Notes: generated by a model not told the origin, from the letters alone. 64,000 nt of DNA from Stereum hirsutum FP-91666 SS1 (GCF_000264905.1 NW_006763150.1:883128-947127), one strand, 5' to 3'. Positions 25,263-38,908 are shown, numbered from the stretch's first letter. Made by a program: numbers and translations.

Positions 25263-26065
25263 CTTCTTTCTTCGACTATGAGTGTATTACTTGGAGGTAA
25301 AAGCCGATGTGTAGGCCAAGGGATGGTCTTCGGTCGGGGGTGGTGATGGGTGGAGGGGAAGAGTCAATGAATTTCGCTCCGAACACTTGGCGCGATTTTT
25401 CGGCTGAAATGGGATGGGTGGCGACAATGATCGAGTGGGCCACAGCGTTCGTGCGGGCCGCGCGCGAGTGGTTGACCGTTGTGGCACAGGTGGGAGCGAG
25501 TGATCTGTGTCGACCACCTCACACATTTGTGAGGTGGCCGGCTATAGACGATAAAAGGGACAATATTTCGACAGGTATCTTTTCCACCCTTCCATATTCG
25601 ATATTATCGGGGGCGATGGTTGTTGGCGTTTAAATGGATGCTTATGCGTATGCGTACGAGTGCAGCACGAGTACGTATGCATTGCTGCTGCTTTTGGATC
25701 TGTCGTTGGAAGAGGATGAAGAATTGTGTATATACTCTTTGTAACAGTACTAATCGCTGTGGCCACAACCTGCAACCACCAGAAAATGTGCCATAAATAC
25801 ATCCGTATAGCCCTGGTCCATATGGGTTTGATGATGCGCTGATGCGCAGGAGTTTTGTTGGCAACGACGAGTGGTGGCGGGGGACGGATGATGTGAGCCG
25901 TTGCCACGTGAGCCGTTCAGGGTCTTGAAATCGAGGGGATCATGCGCGGAGACACAGCTCCTTGTGCGTTGCCCCCTCAGTTATCAGGGCCGCTCACAGC
26001 AACTCAGCTCTTGCTATCTCGTCCACCTACACACTCAACTTTTCATCTTTTGAACGACCATCATC
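25263..26065. promoter_or_regulatory. Divergent promoter region, eIF2-alpha / coiled-coil gene
   Basis: 803 bp between two divergent starts. About half is repeat copy 2. The stretches next to each ATG (25263-25450 and 25890-26065) are unique and probably hold the core promoters. A pyrimidine-rich CAACTTTTCATCTTTT tract lies just upstream of the start at 26066. Confidence 0.5.
25500..25880 (+). repeat. Direct repeat block, copy 2
   Basis: Second copy of the block at 22883-23350, same orientation, with small indels. It begins with a copy of the final codons and stop of the Smr gene (CACCTCACACATTTGTGAGGTGG); weaker similarity to the upstream Smr coding sequence continues left to about 25455. 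It sits in the 5' flank of eIF2-alpha, between it and the divergent coiled-coil gene. Confidence 0.85.
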
Positions 26066-27620
26066 ATGTCCCTTCACGACTCTCAACTTGAACCAGGAAT
26101 GGATAGCAGACTACGCGCGCACTCCATTGACCTCTCGCTCGAACTCGAACGCCAGCTTGACAACGAATCCCTCCCGCCCTCTTCCCCCAGAACCGACCGT
26201 CCACAATCGTTGGACCCACAGGTGCTGTCGACCATCATCATCAATCTACGCACGAGTCTCGCAGAGGTACAGAACGAGCGGGATGCGCTGTCGGCTGCGT
26301 TAGCGGAGTCTCAGAGGAAGGAAGAGACGGCAGAGGCCGAATTGAAGACGGTGTCGGAGAGACAGGCAGCCGTCGAGGCTGAGTTGGAGGCTTCCAAGCA
26401 GAAGAATCAGGATGATGCGGAGACCCTCGCTATGCTTAGAAGCAAGGTAGAAGAGAGTCGGTAAGCGCCTGAACCTCTATCAACTGCTATAACTCTATCA
26501 GTGGTCGTATGCATGGCATTAACCGTGCCCTCATTATCTCCGCTGTTATAGACGAGGCCTCATGCGCTTGCAGACCGAAAACCGTAGAATGAGCCAAACG
26601 CCGCTCGATCTCTCTCGAGCTGGTCTGCCGTCCTTTGGTGGTCCTGGCTCCAGCAAACGCGCTTCGTTCACACCCCTCACCGGTTCATCAGTCGCACGTA
26701 TGCAAGCTCACAGACGTATCTCTTCCGTTTCCGATTCGACTTTACACTGGGCTCCCGAGTCTTCCAACGCCGACCCCAACTCCACCTCCCCGAACTCCCA
26801 AGTCATCACCCTGCCAGACCTCTCTTCCAATCCCGCCCCTCCCCCTCCCTCTTCAAGGCGATTCTCCGGTCTGTTCGGGCGCGCTGCTCCCATTGACCCG
26901 CTTGACTTGTCGGCTGCTAAGCCAGGAGCGACGAGTGCGGAGGTCGAGAGTTTACGTCAAGAGGTCAGGACGCTGAAGGCTGCTCTCGAGGAAACGCGGA
27001 GCGAGCTGACGGAGAGCAACGAGGCCAAGGAGGCTTCAGAGACGTGTGTCAAGGCACTGCGCGAATTCATCGCAGAGAACAATGTCGGTCCGGACGCGCA
27101 CGCCTCTGCCGCTGGTCGTACCAGCAACGATGGCGGGTCGCGGGCGAGCATCAGTAGCAGCGGTGCTGGAGGTGGGGCCAACGGCTCCCTCTGGGGTTTC
27201 AAACTTTGGAGTACGGGGTCAGGAGCGGGCACACCGGTGCATGGTAGCGAACCGAGCATGTCGCCAAGCTCTGAACGGAACGTCGTGCCACTGCCCAAAG
27301 CGCATTCTCAGCCGCCGATGTACTCGCAAGGGGAGCCTCTGACGAAGAAGCTTGGTGGGTTCTTTGGTAATCGGATCAGTGGTGGTGGAGCCGCTGCTCC
27401 TGCAGTACCGAGGCCTATGAATGGTGTCCAGGAGCCGATGTATAACGGGTCAGATACGTCGTCCGCAGACGAGTCGGTGCCGGTCAGCCCTATCCTCGAG
27501 CACACACCCACGAACATCTCGGTCGGCGTGAGGAGCGCGGGATCTGGCCTGGATGAAATCGCTGGGAGTCCTGACCAGAAGACTATGGGGGTAGGCAGGA
27601 CCGTGGAAGTTGCGTTGTGA
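26066..27620 (+). CDS. Coiled-coil protein of unknown function
   Basis: Not recognised as a named family. The start ATG at 26066 follows a pyrimidine-rich leader. One intron is clear (donor 26461, acceptor near 26550: ESR|RGLMRLQTENRRMSQ). The N-terminal ~135 residues include a predicted coiled coil rich in Glu, Ala, Lys and Gln (about 26220-26460, EVQNERDALSAALAES). A Ser/Pro-rich region follows, then a second coiled coil (about 26940-27080, EVESLRQEVRTLKAALEET), and a Gly/Ser-rich tail with SPI and SPD sites ending at 27620. The layout resembles a cytoskeletal or scaffold adaptor, but that is inference only. Total about 485 residues. Confidence 0.75.
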
Positions 27621-28592
27621 TTCAGGAGGGGGAGGTTGGACTGGAAGGATTTACAGGATCACGATATGATTTCTCATGCTACGGGATACCCATAGTACAC
27701 ACTGACCGACATGACATGACCTCGCACTCTATGCTTTCTGGATTGTACATACACTGAAGACTAATACTCGCACCTACATACATATACCTAGAAATATCAA
27801 ATAATACGTTATATCACTGGCAGTTGGTGTTGTGTTGGCCAGGGCATTGCCAGGGCACGTCGTGCAGAAGTGCCTCCGTGTTTTTGACCTGCTATAAATC
27901 GGGCAGGAAGATCTGCCCCCGAGCCCAATGACGCGAGCGGACTGTTTAGCTGTTCTCCAGGGTATTTCAGTCAGCGTTGCACACGCATTGTTGAGAAACT
28001 TCGAGCGAGGACGCCCAGGTACTTATGCGGACGATGTCCCATGCAGTTAGTGTGTACACAAGAAACATGTCTGATTGAAGCGTCTGAAACCCCTCTTACA
28101 TCTCGATGGAACAGTTTGTCGAGCTTCTGAGCCGGCAACGCCGAGTCGTTACAAGCGGGACTGGGTATCCATTCGAGTTCGTCTGGCATACAAAGGCAAC
28201 TCCACTTTGTTTTCACGTCTACGCACACTCCCGAGCGGCAATCAGTGGCTTAGACAAAGATGCAGGGCCCCGCGGCGTGGGTATAAACGTCGTAACGCAT
28301 AGTTTGTAGAGGGTAGAGCCTTGCATCATCCAACAGGGGTAAGTTGCCACCCGGCTAAGTATTCGAAGAAGACAGGTGAATGCCCAGTGGTCAGCAGAGG
28401 TCTTGAAGGAAATATTTCCTACGAGAGGGGGTGTATGTAAAAGGTTGTAGTGGACGCGGGTGCATCCTGTCGATCTGGGCAGAAGGCGGAGCCATTTGGG
28501 CTTGATATAGCAAACGGGGAGCCCTGCAGACCCTGGCTGAAGCCACATAAAGACTCGAACCCGACGAGCCGTCAGACTTCTCCCGAACAACC
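27621..28592. other. Intergenic between coiled-coil gene and Zn2Cys6 factor B
   Basis: Holds the 3' flank of the coiled-coil gene and the promoter of factor B. Small open frames on both strands (for example 28219-28722 on -) show no motif. Nothing further seen. Confidence 0.55.
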
Positions 28593-31500
28593 ATGTCCTT
28601 CTCCCTCGCGCCCACAGGAGACGCAGGTACTCCCGCCTCTCTTTCACCAAAACAACGTCGGAGGAGCGCTGCTTTGAGCTGCGCAGAATGCAGAAGGTTC
28701 CCTCATTAATGATCTTCCCCAATTCGGAAACACGTGGCTGATGTCAGATGTCTGTGAACCGACAGGCTAAAGCTCAGGTCCCCCGTGCCTCTTTCTTCCC
28801 CCGTTGTCCTCGAATGCTGACATCTCTTCATAATTGCATATTGCGTAACTTAACAGATGCAGCCGCGTTTTCCCATGTACGAGCTGCGTTAAGAAAGGTT
28901 GTGGTGCTATATGCCCCGATGGTAAGTCCGCAAATCTGCGTACTAGTTAGAAAGCCGTTCATTTCAAACCATGTTTGGTAGGCTCCCTCACCACTGGCAA
29001 GGGAAATCGGTATGTTTCTGTGTCGAATCTAAAGGTCTGCTCTGACGGAAGAGATGATCAGCTTCATACTTGCAAACACCGAAGTCCTACATGACAAGAT
29101 AGGTCAGTTAGCTTCTCGCGTGAGGCAATTGGAGGACGCTTTAGGCGAGCAACACGCCCTCCATTCCACCGAGCGTCACGCCCTGCTCGCGGATGATTTG
29201 TTGCAAATCAAACGCCCTCTCGAAAGAGAACTCAAGAAGGAAACATCAGGCGAGGAGGAACCTGAAGCGGCAGAGGTCATTGACGCGGTCGGATCCCTGT
29301 ACGCCGACTTTGCTCACTCGTTTCGCATGATGTCGACTCTAACCTTCTCTCAGCGCTATATCCCGCACAGGGAAGACCAATTTCTTTGGGCAGACTGCTA
29401 ACTCTTGGGTGCGTCCTGTAGATTATCGGAGTGCATGCATCACCATGATTTATACGAGTGTTGCAGTATTTATTACAGGTATGCCATGTCGCTATCCCCC
29501 TGTCATCGTACTCATTTCAACATTGTTCAGAACGAGGAAAATAGTGGGGACGAGGAAAGCAGCGCGAGCCCTGAGCTCCCATTGCCGTATGACCTACCTT
29601 GGCTCAGTCATACGTTCCCATTTACGCAAAGTGTTAGTCGGACGGCGCAAAATGTGCGGAGTATCCTCTTGAGCTATCTACCTGAGGCTCCTCAAGCCCA
29701 AAGATTGGTTGACATATATTATAATAATGCTGCTTGGATGTGAGTCTATGTCTACATCCTGGCTCATAATTATCTTAATCCTTGCTGTCCAGGTATACAC
29801 CGATGTACAGAGATGATTTCCAGGAAAACGTCTTCAACCGAATATATGAGCCTCAGCCCCTTGCAGAGCCCGATCCTATTGAATGCCACCGGTCAGTCAC
29901 TTTTAGACGACGAATTCACAAAATCTGACTTCGCCGCTTAGGATTGGTGCAATGTACTTGGTTCTTGCACTCGCAACTCTCGTTGACCTCGAGATGCCAC
30001 AGCAATCGCACGATGCTCACTACTATCTCCAGTTAGGGCGAGCAGCCTTATCTGTGGACTCGATATTTGAGGGTCAATCCACAATCGCTCTACAAGCGTT
30101 GGTGAGGAGGTTCACTACTCTCGTCTGTCTTCGCCTGCGGTTCTGACTCCCACTTTTAGTTGATGATGGCACATTTCATGTTCTGGTCCGATATTGACGG
30201 TCCTCGATGGGCTGTTATGGGAATTGCGGTCAAATTGGCTCACAGTGTGCGCACTGAATATACTCAAAGCTCAGGGAGACATGCTTACCCAAACCCCCCA
30301 TATATTATAGTGCGGTCTCCGTAAGTTCTTGTTTCCGTTTTACAGACCGTTGGCTGCAGAGATGAACACATGGGTATTCAGATCGAGACAGCGGCAGATG
30401 GGGTCTGAGTGCAACTGAGACGTTTAGGCGAAGATCTCTCTTCTGGGAGCTTTATGTGTACGACAGCTATTATGCTTGATTGTTGCCAGACTGGTGCTGA
30501 CGGCCTGTTTTTGCTTGCAGTTATGATTCTTGGCAGGTTTGCTTCCATTCACAGGGCTATTTCTCATAGCGAGTCTGATTCATCTGTCCAGAGCTTAACC
30601 TATGGCAGGCCACCTTCGTTTTCCTTGATACATATAGACACCCAAATGGCACACCAACCCACGAAAAACGACCAAGGCGAAGAAGAAATGATATGTATGT
30701 CACTAGGATCTCCATAAGCTCGAGCCAGTCTCATTCGCCGACCCAGTTGAATTGTGGAAACACAAATTCTCTTCTCAATGTCTCAGTGTTGTTCACGACC
30801 AAGTATTCGGCGCTAGAGCACCGAGCTACAAGGTGCTCCAGGAGCTCGACCGGAAAGTACGAAACTTTCCGACACCTCCATCCTTGCAAGTTCCCGGCTT
30901 TGGGGGACCAGTTGTTGACGCAACACCGGCACCCATATCTTTGACCATGCAAAGATATATCGCTTTCGCAATCCGGGAAATTAGTCTGTGTTTCCTCGTG
31001 TTCCCTAGTTTCGATTTTACTGACCCACCGATATCCACAGCACTTTTCTATATGCATCGAGGTTTCTTTGCTCGTGCATTGGAGGACAACGCACAGGATC
31101 CTTTGGGGAGCAAGTTTGCGCCGTCCGTTCTGGCGGCGTATAGCACCGCTTGCTCCTTCGTGGCATTGATCAAAAGCTTGTTCTCCCAACAGCCAGCCTT
31201 GACCGAACGGATGTGGTTTCTGTTCACCCACGTATTTTCTTGTGCCGTAAGTCTCAGCATATCATATGTTCTTGGCCCTTGAGCTCACGCTTCTGTTGTC
31301 CAGATTGTCCTGAGCTCGATACCGATCAAGTGCCCTTCGATGGCTCTCGCACGCTCGGCGCTCTCTCACCTCGATTCTGCACTTCAACTTTTTGAACGAG
31401 TGGCCGAAAATCCTCGCGCAGTAAGGGTTCTGGTGAGTAGAATATCAGTATCTCCTACGATGATGTGAGGACTTACGAGGACACATCAGCCTATCCTGCG

Positions 31501-32188
31501 GAAGCTGCGCGAACGAGCGATTGCCTCCATGCAGGAGTTGCAGATGCGCCACCCCATGACACCCTCGTCAAAACCACCCATGAATCCGACGCTCAAGAAG
31601 GAAGACGAAGAGCTGGCCACTCTTGGAGGCAAGACACGACTCGTCCACCGCGGTCCGACATCTGCATCATCCCCATCGAATACCGCATCCCCATCCTCGA
31701 ACTCTGCGTCCCCGCCACCGCACTCTGTATCCCCACCATTGACCGCAGGACATCGACACGTACGAACTCCATCGATTGCTTCGCAGGAAGCAACCTACCC
31801 TCGTCCAGACCAGTTTTCGCATACACCCCACGTCGCGGCAAATCAGCAGACTCCAGCATGGTCGACGTATCCTCCTCCTTCGGAACATGCTCCAGCATAC
31901 AACTACAACACATATAACTTCCCTCCACAGCAATGGTCGCAGCAGCTACCACCCGCGGAGGAGTTCGCATACAGCGCCGCTCACGACGGGGCGATGTCGA
32001 TTGAGATGCTGGCCGATCAGTACGGCGTGACGAATTTTGACTACTCAGCATCGATGTCGGTGAATTCATATTATGGACAGTCAGGATCGGACGCTGGTCT
32101 TATGATGCAGAGCCCCGGAGAGATGCAGGCCACGCAGGACCCCACTGCTGCGTGGCAGAGTCTGGTAGCCCAGTTCAGTCATGTATGA
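28593..32188 (+). CDS. Zn2Cys6 fungal transcription factor B (paralogue of A)
   Basis: Zinc-cluster regulator with the same layout as the factor at 13588-17327. ATG 28593 gives MSFSLAPTGDAG, a basic stretch, then CAECRR | LKLR | C..PCTSCVKKGCGAIC across three small exons, ending near 28920. The first intron falls at the same codon as in factor A; the second, inside LKLR|C, is not in A. A coiled coil follows (LASRVRQLEDALGEQ, about 29100-29150). The fungal trans domain is spread over many exons (29280-31430), with GRPPSFSL at about 30605 and YMHRGFFARALE at about 31050, matching A. The last exon (about 31490-32188) has DEELATLGGK, a Ser/Pro run, an aromatic/Gln-rich stretch and the end VAQFSHV, against VAQLGMT in A. 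Regulated genes are unknown. Exon borders in the middle are approximate. Confidence 0.8.
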
Positions 32189-32692
32189 AAGGACTGATGG
32201 AGATCCATATGTTATTTGTATATTCTCCCCCGAGTACTTACTCTGTAGAGCATTTTCCTTGTGTTAGTGGTCACCTTTGCGATGGTTTTCTCCTGGGTCA
32301 GTTCGTTTACATTTCTCACTGATGTTGCATGGTGATGTCTGGTCAGGCGAGTTGTATTGCATCTTGGAAGCCGTGATACGTGTTAGCCTGTATTTTACCT
32401 GATACTGCCTCCGTCTCCGTTGATATCTTCGCCGATGAGCAATGCTGTGGGTTTTGTTGAGCTTCTGCGACTAAGGCACTTGAGAAATGGGCTGTTTCAC
32501 ACAATCACACGTTTGAGACGAACGCAGGTAGAGTTGAAAGGGAATAAAAAACATAACAACATCCAATTAAAATCAAGCTGGCAAAGACTGGCATATGTAA
32601 AGAGCTTCCAAACGAGAATTATGCGACCCGAACCGTACAGATATCATGAAAGTCCACTCTCCATCCTAATCCACACTTGCAACGACAACACA
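32189..32692. other. Convergent intergenic: factor B / clathrin 3' flanks
   Basis: About 500 bp between two genes that end towards each other. Only 3' flank sequence is seen; short frames carry no motif. Confidence 0.6.
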
Positions 32693-35600
32693 TCAATACG
32701 CACCAAACCCGGTCATTTGTGGGGCAAAGCCCATGCCAGTACCGTTCATCATAGGTGGCGGTGCCTGGCCAGGGAACCTGGTAGTAGCAAGGAAGAAGAT
32801 ATAGTTGAGCGGGTGCATATTGAGTGACGAGTCGAATGGAAGTAGCGCTTACCCGTTCCCTTGCGTCAAAAGGAGACGGTTGCCCATGAGTCCTGGGTTG
32901 ATGATTGGAGCGTCCGCCTCGGTCTGCTCCTTTTGGATCTCCTTCTTCGCCCGCTCCTTCACCTCCTTCTCCAAAGCGGCCAACTGAGTGAGAGTTCAAG
33001 TCAGCAACGACATCGCCATATATTTCGAAAAGAATGCATACCTTTTCGACCAAACTGCGCTGAGACTGAATCTTGTAAGGCATGTAGAAATCGTTGAGAC
33101 CATGCTGCCACGACAACTCCTCGACAACATCGGACCGCAGCAAGTCGAAACAGGTGAACAGGAGTGCAGCGAAGCACTCCTTGTTTCCAATGTCCACGAA
33201 GTAGGATAAGAGCTCCTCCGCGACTTCGGTAGATGACGACGTCGCTGCCGTGACCATGGCGTCCTTGTAGAGCTTGTCCTGCTTCGAAAGCGAGATGGAC
33301 TCCTCCCAGCGTTTGTTTTTCTGCGTGATAAGAGGTCAGCATGCGACTTCGGGCAGGGGTACTACCAATCATACCTTGTAAAGATGAGCAGCCAGCCGCC
33401 TGAACTCGAGGAGCTCATGTCTCTCTAACCGCCGGGCAAGGGCAATGTTGTCGAAGTTGTCAAAGCTGTCTATCGAGTCACGAAGGGTCTTGTAGTCCTC
33501 CTCTTCAATCAGCAAGTCATTGTAAGCGTTATTGACCGCCTCTATGTTCAACTGTTCGAACAAGTCAGTTCATCTGGTCAAAGATCAGAAAAGCGGAAGA
33601 TAGATTTCTCACATGCTGCACAGCGATGAGGTACGAGCGAATGAGAGGAATATGATCGATTTGTTGGAACATGCGAACAACGCGAGCATGGTCGATACGT
33701 GGGATGAGCACCGTCAATAGATCCGTCAAGAGTGTCGGCTGCTCCTGGAGGTAGAACGAGAGTGCCTTGTAGTAGCTAATAGACTGCGTGTCAGCAACAG
33801 AAATCATATCTGCAAAGCTTCGAAGACTTACATCTCCACGTTCGCCACGCGAACGACAACATCCTTGAACTGGTTGTGCTCCCAGGCGTCCGAGGAACGC
33901 TCGATCATAGCCAGCGCCGCATTGTCAAATTCATCGTACTTAATGTAGAGCAACACGAGCTCAGGCCACAGGTGAGCCTTCTCAGTGGCCTTGATGACCT
34001 TGGGAATGTTGATCCGTGAGACGAAAAGCTTGAGGTGTTCCATGACTATTGAGACATCGTTGTCAGAGTCACATGATAGATACTGATATCGAGAGATACA
34101 TACGTTTCTCCGGCTTGTACTTGCTGTATAGAATAGCAAGTTCGGTAAAGATACCCATCTAGAAGGACAGGGGGATAAGCAACAATGATCGCGAAGACTA
34201 GATCGTCTACGTACGTGTGCTCGTTCAAGACTCAAACCAGCCTCCAACAACGTCAAGACCTCATCGAAATACCCTCGTCGCTCATACGTTTGAATCAGGG
34301 CTGGCAGTTCCTCAGCGTGAACAACGATGTTGAGACCGCAAATCTGAGCCAGGCGGAACTCTGAAGTCTCCAAGCAAGCAGCATGGACCTGCTTCCAGAC
34401 CTGGGTGTTACCGGCTTTCCTCGCACTCTCCACAGCTGCCTGGTTCTCGCCGAGGTAGATGAGCGTCGTCGCGAGCCTGGCCCAGTTGGAGATACTTGTG
34501 AAGAGGAGCTTGGCGGCCTGGTACAACTCGTCTTCGAAACATTTCTCTCCAACCTCGAGGATGTCGGCGACATTTGTCATACCCAGGAAGTCCTCCATGT
34601 CATGCAGACGGTCGGTCTTCGCATAGGCGTAGGCGAGCTCGGTGTCAACCTTGGGCTCGCGAAGAGACTTGCGAGCCATCTGGAGGAAGCGCACAAGATC
34701 GTCATGTTTGCCAGCGTGGTTGGCGATTTCGATGACTTCATGGAAATTCGAAGGGTCTTCCGCCTTGATGTACGAATCTAGGATACCACACTATTAGCGT
34801 GTACATTCGAGCAAGAGGAACTTGAGCCACGTACCGATAGCGTCCTTGATGCGAAGGCCATCGAGCTGTGCCTTGGCAAGGCGACTCCAAACTTCGGGTC
34901 GATTCACCTTGTTCGCGTAGTCGACCCCACGATCCAGTGAGACGATGTACTCGACCAAGACATTGATAGCCTCTGCATGCTGCTCGTACTTCTTGTAGAT
35001 AGTCAACGCCTCCTCGTATAAGCCGTGGTCAGTGGCAATCTTCGCGATCTCGCCACTGTCGTAATTCTGCAACTTGTTGATGTAACCGACAACCTTGCCC
35101 TTGTCGGCACGGATAGCAGTCAAGAGGAGCAAGTTCTGGAGGTTGCGGTTGTCGCTGAATGCTGAAGGCTCGATGATGATCTTCTCCAAGAGCTCGATGA
35201 GTTCGATGGGCAAGTCGGCGGACAGGAAGGACTTGACGGTAATGGAGACATCATCTGGGTCGGTGCTCTCAGGGATAGCGGTCGAAACGACCTGCGAGGA
35301 TGATGGTGACGATTAGAAAGGATAAAGAATAAGACAGAAAGACCAATATGTACCTGGTCAATAAGTTGACGGCGGTGGTCATTGCCGGGCGAGAGAACCT
35401 GTGCCCAAAGCTCGGGCTGACGACGCTTGACGAGGTAACGCGCCTGTTGCTTGAACATCGAGTTCTCGTTCGTAATCGCGATGAGCTCCTCGTCACAGAA
35501 GCCCTTGGCATACGCGATGTAAGCCAGGTAAGGGTCGCGTGCCTCGCAGAACTTGCCGACAACTAGAGGCTCGTACAGCTACGATACATGTTATGTTAAT

Positions 35601-38600
35601 GTTATATACTCGAGACATCGAATACCGAGTAGACTCACGTTGTTCTCTTTGAGGAACTGTTCTGGGTTGTTGTTGCTGTCGATGAAGATCTTCGCCATAG
35701 CATTGTAGACCGCCGGGTCTTGACTCCCACTCTGCACTCTGGCCTCCAACCACGGCAAGATCAACTTCAGCCTGTTCCTCTGCTCGACCTCGTTCACCAA
35801 CTCGTCGATCGGGAAGTTGCCCGTGACGGAAGCAAGCAGTCCCTTGATCGTCGTCTCGTCACAGTCAACGTCCAACAACCCACCAACGACCTGTGGCGTG
35901 CGGAAAGAGTTGACGCGCTGGACGTAGACCTCGATGAATTTGGTGAGGCCGTTCTGGTAAAGGTACAGAACGAGATCGTGGACGAAGTCGAAACGGTCGC
36001 AGACGATGATGAGGGGGAGCTGGTCTGCGAGCTTGGCCTCCTTGAGGAAGTTCTTGACCTTCTCCGGGTTGTAAGCGTTTGATTCCCGACAAATGCGCTC
36101 GACCTCGCGGATCTGACCAGTACGGGTGGCGGCCTGAATGTATTTGAAGTGCACCTCGGGATCCTCGCTCAGGTTAACGATAGAACCGAGGTAGTAGTAG
36201 AGACCTAGGAAATAAATTCATAAGACAGTCTATACATTGAGTCTATGAGACGACGTACCTTCGAAGCTCTTGAACGATTCGAACATCTCGATGAGTTTGA
36301 CGGGACCCAAGATGTCCGAGTACTTGGTCGCAATCTGAACGACGACCTGCAAGTTCTGGCGGATGTTGATACGCAACATCTCCTGCATACAGGCCATGGA
36401 CTGTTCCGTCGTGAGGCGGCTGAAGTACGTGACGAGCCACTGCGAATAGTACAGTTAGTGTCAGATATAGGAAGGGAATCAATACGGAGAACATACGTCC
36501 GCGGGAAGAATGTTCGTGTGCACAATTGCGCGCTTGATGTCAGCAATATCCTCGTAGTGTTCAAGAGCCTAGCACACCTGCGTTAGTTTCGTAACACGAT
36601 ATCTGGTATAGGAGAACATACCCGCTGCAACAATCCTGCCTGCTCGCAAAGGTTCGCGATACGTGGGCGGTCGTAGTGGGTGAACATCTCGTTGCCGAGA
36701 ATAGCGTCAGCGACCTGAGGAGCGTGCATGAGGTTCATTTCAAGAAGTCGGGTCTGCAGATGGCCTTGCTCCGGCTTGTTGTCCTTGAGTGCATCGAGGA
36801 GGAAGGAAGTGGCGGGCTGGATCATATTCTGAGACATGAAGATATCGACGACCTGAACGAAGAGAATTAGATTAGTATCAAAGCGAAAATGGGCCAAGAA
36901 GAGCCTCCGAGGTCACATACCCGTTCGACGTCGATCAAGGGCCCCGACTCGTCATTGGCCAACTGCGTAGCGAATTCCGCACCCTTGTCCGGGTTGGTGC
37001 GCATGATATGCTGGAGAAGGCTGACATAGTCGGGTGTGAAGCCAACTTTCTTGGCGTAGAGTACGATCTTCTCCGTCTGGCCAGTTTCCGCGAAGCAAGC
37101 GATGACCTTGTTAGGAACGTTGGCGCGGAGGTAGACGCTAAGCGCCAGTGTCATGTCATGAAGGCGAACGATGTCTCCCAATTCTTCGCTACATGTAAGC
37201 TATTATGGGATTAGAGTAAGCAAAAAGTAGATGGAGGTTTCAGTAAGACTCACCTTGTCTTCTTTCAACCATTTCTCCAACAGCTGTTTCCTGCCCTGCT
37301 GCAGAACCGGCCGCGCGAGCTCGACGGACTCGAGATGGTTGAGTTGTCCTTTCTCGAGCAGTATACCGAAATACTGCAGAATCGGCGAAAGACCGCCAGG
37401 CGGGGTCGGTGCTTGCTTGAATGTTTCGATGACCTGAGCCGTACGCAGGATACCCTGCAGAAAGAAAGAAAATTTGAGAAAAGGCATGGTCCATTCAGCA
37501 GACTCAGTATAACTCACCCGTGGCGAATTGGCAGCAATCTTCGCCGCCTCTCCAAACTGACCGCTTTGGAACAGTTGCTGGTACTGCTTGATGTACAAAT
37601 CATCTGCACCGGGCAGATTGGCCCTGCTCGCGAGCTTGAACGCCAGCTCGGTGTTGTTGAGTGTCGTTAAAATATACGGAATCATTGTCGTGTCATCGAC
37701 GCTGACGCTGAGGACCTGTCCCTTCCGGTTGATGCAGAGTATACCATTGCTCGCCTCGTGCTCACAGGTGACGAAAATGGTCTCGCCGGAGATACGGTTC
37801 ATGTAGATGCAGGCACCGGACTCGAGGTCGTACAGGTGGATGAAACCGTACTTCGTTGCGAGGTATACGATGCCGTGTCGCTTAGAGACCTGCATGGCGA
37901 CGGGGAAGTCGTTTGTCGCCTCGGGAGGGAAGTAGACATCGACTGCTTTCTTCGTGAAAGGGGGGTCGGGAGCCTGGTGGTCAATCTCCACAACGTGAAG
38001 CTATCGGACAGAACAGAACGCGAACAAATGGTATGTAAGAATTCATCTCTCCGGAGGCTCGCGTCAGGGATATGCGCACCTTAGCTCCATTACCCGTCCT
38101 GACTGAGAACGCGAACAACTTCGTGACGTGTTGCCGTCCGTCCAGCTTCATCTCCGCAAACGCAGCTGCATGGCCTTCGATAGGCTGACTGACCCCTCTC
38201 TCCTTGCTATACAGCTGCATAGAGCCCTTGACCTTGAACGCGGATGGGTTCGTCGAATTGCCCGAGATGCCGACGACGACCATCCACTTCTCGTCCGGTG
38301 AAACGCGGTAGTTGATGATCTGGCAACCAGCGAGGGTAGGATGACGGTCGAAGACCTTCTGGGGGGGAGTAGTCGTGTCGGCGATGGACCAGTGGTACAC
38401 GGCGGTGTCTGTGACGAGACCAAGGTTGGAGTCGGACGTCCATTTCCAGAAGACGACATCTTCGTTGTTAACGTGGGACTTCACTTTCTGCTTCGTCTCA
38501 ATGTTGAAGATCTGCAATGTCCGCCCGGCTGGAAGGAGACGGCGGACTTAGCTGGTCGAATAGGTACGCATACGGCTGAGAATCTTACCCTTCAGCGCAA

Positions 38601-38908
38601 GGATCTTCTGCTTTGGATGCATGATTGCAGAGTCCGCCGTGATGGGTCGTCGCATGAGGTGGTTTGCATCTGCCAGGTCGATAATAACGACCTGGTTCTG
38701 CTCGTTAACCTTCTCTCGTACACATATGAAGTGGTCGCTCTCGAGCGTCAAGTTCTGCAAGTGCGAGATAATACCAAGTCAGGCAATCGTAACATGGAGA
38801 CGCGTAAGGGTATGGACGACTGACCTGGAACGATATAGACGTGGGCTGTACGCCGAGCGCAGAGAGCTGCAGGTGCTCTGCGAATGCGATGGGTTTTGAC
38901 GTATCCAT
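32693..38908 (-). CDS. CHC1: Clathrin heavy chain
   Basis: Forms the triskelion legs of clathrin coats at the trans-Golgi, endosomes and plasma membrane. The start at 38908 gives [15 protein letters not shown]; the N-terminal beta-propeller follows (38905-37900; [34 protein letters not shown]). The linker and the long array of CHC helical repeats then run through about 37500-33370, for example [20 protein letters not shown] and [20 protein letters not shown]. The trimerisation region and a short C-terminal tail follow, with Met/Gly/Pro-rich [14 protein letters not shown] ending at a TGA at 32693. The reading continues through many short introns without any frame break I can see. The span fits the family length of about 1,680 residues. 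No light-chain gene is present here. Confidence 0.95.
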
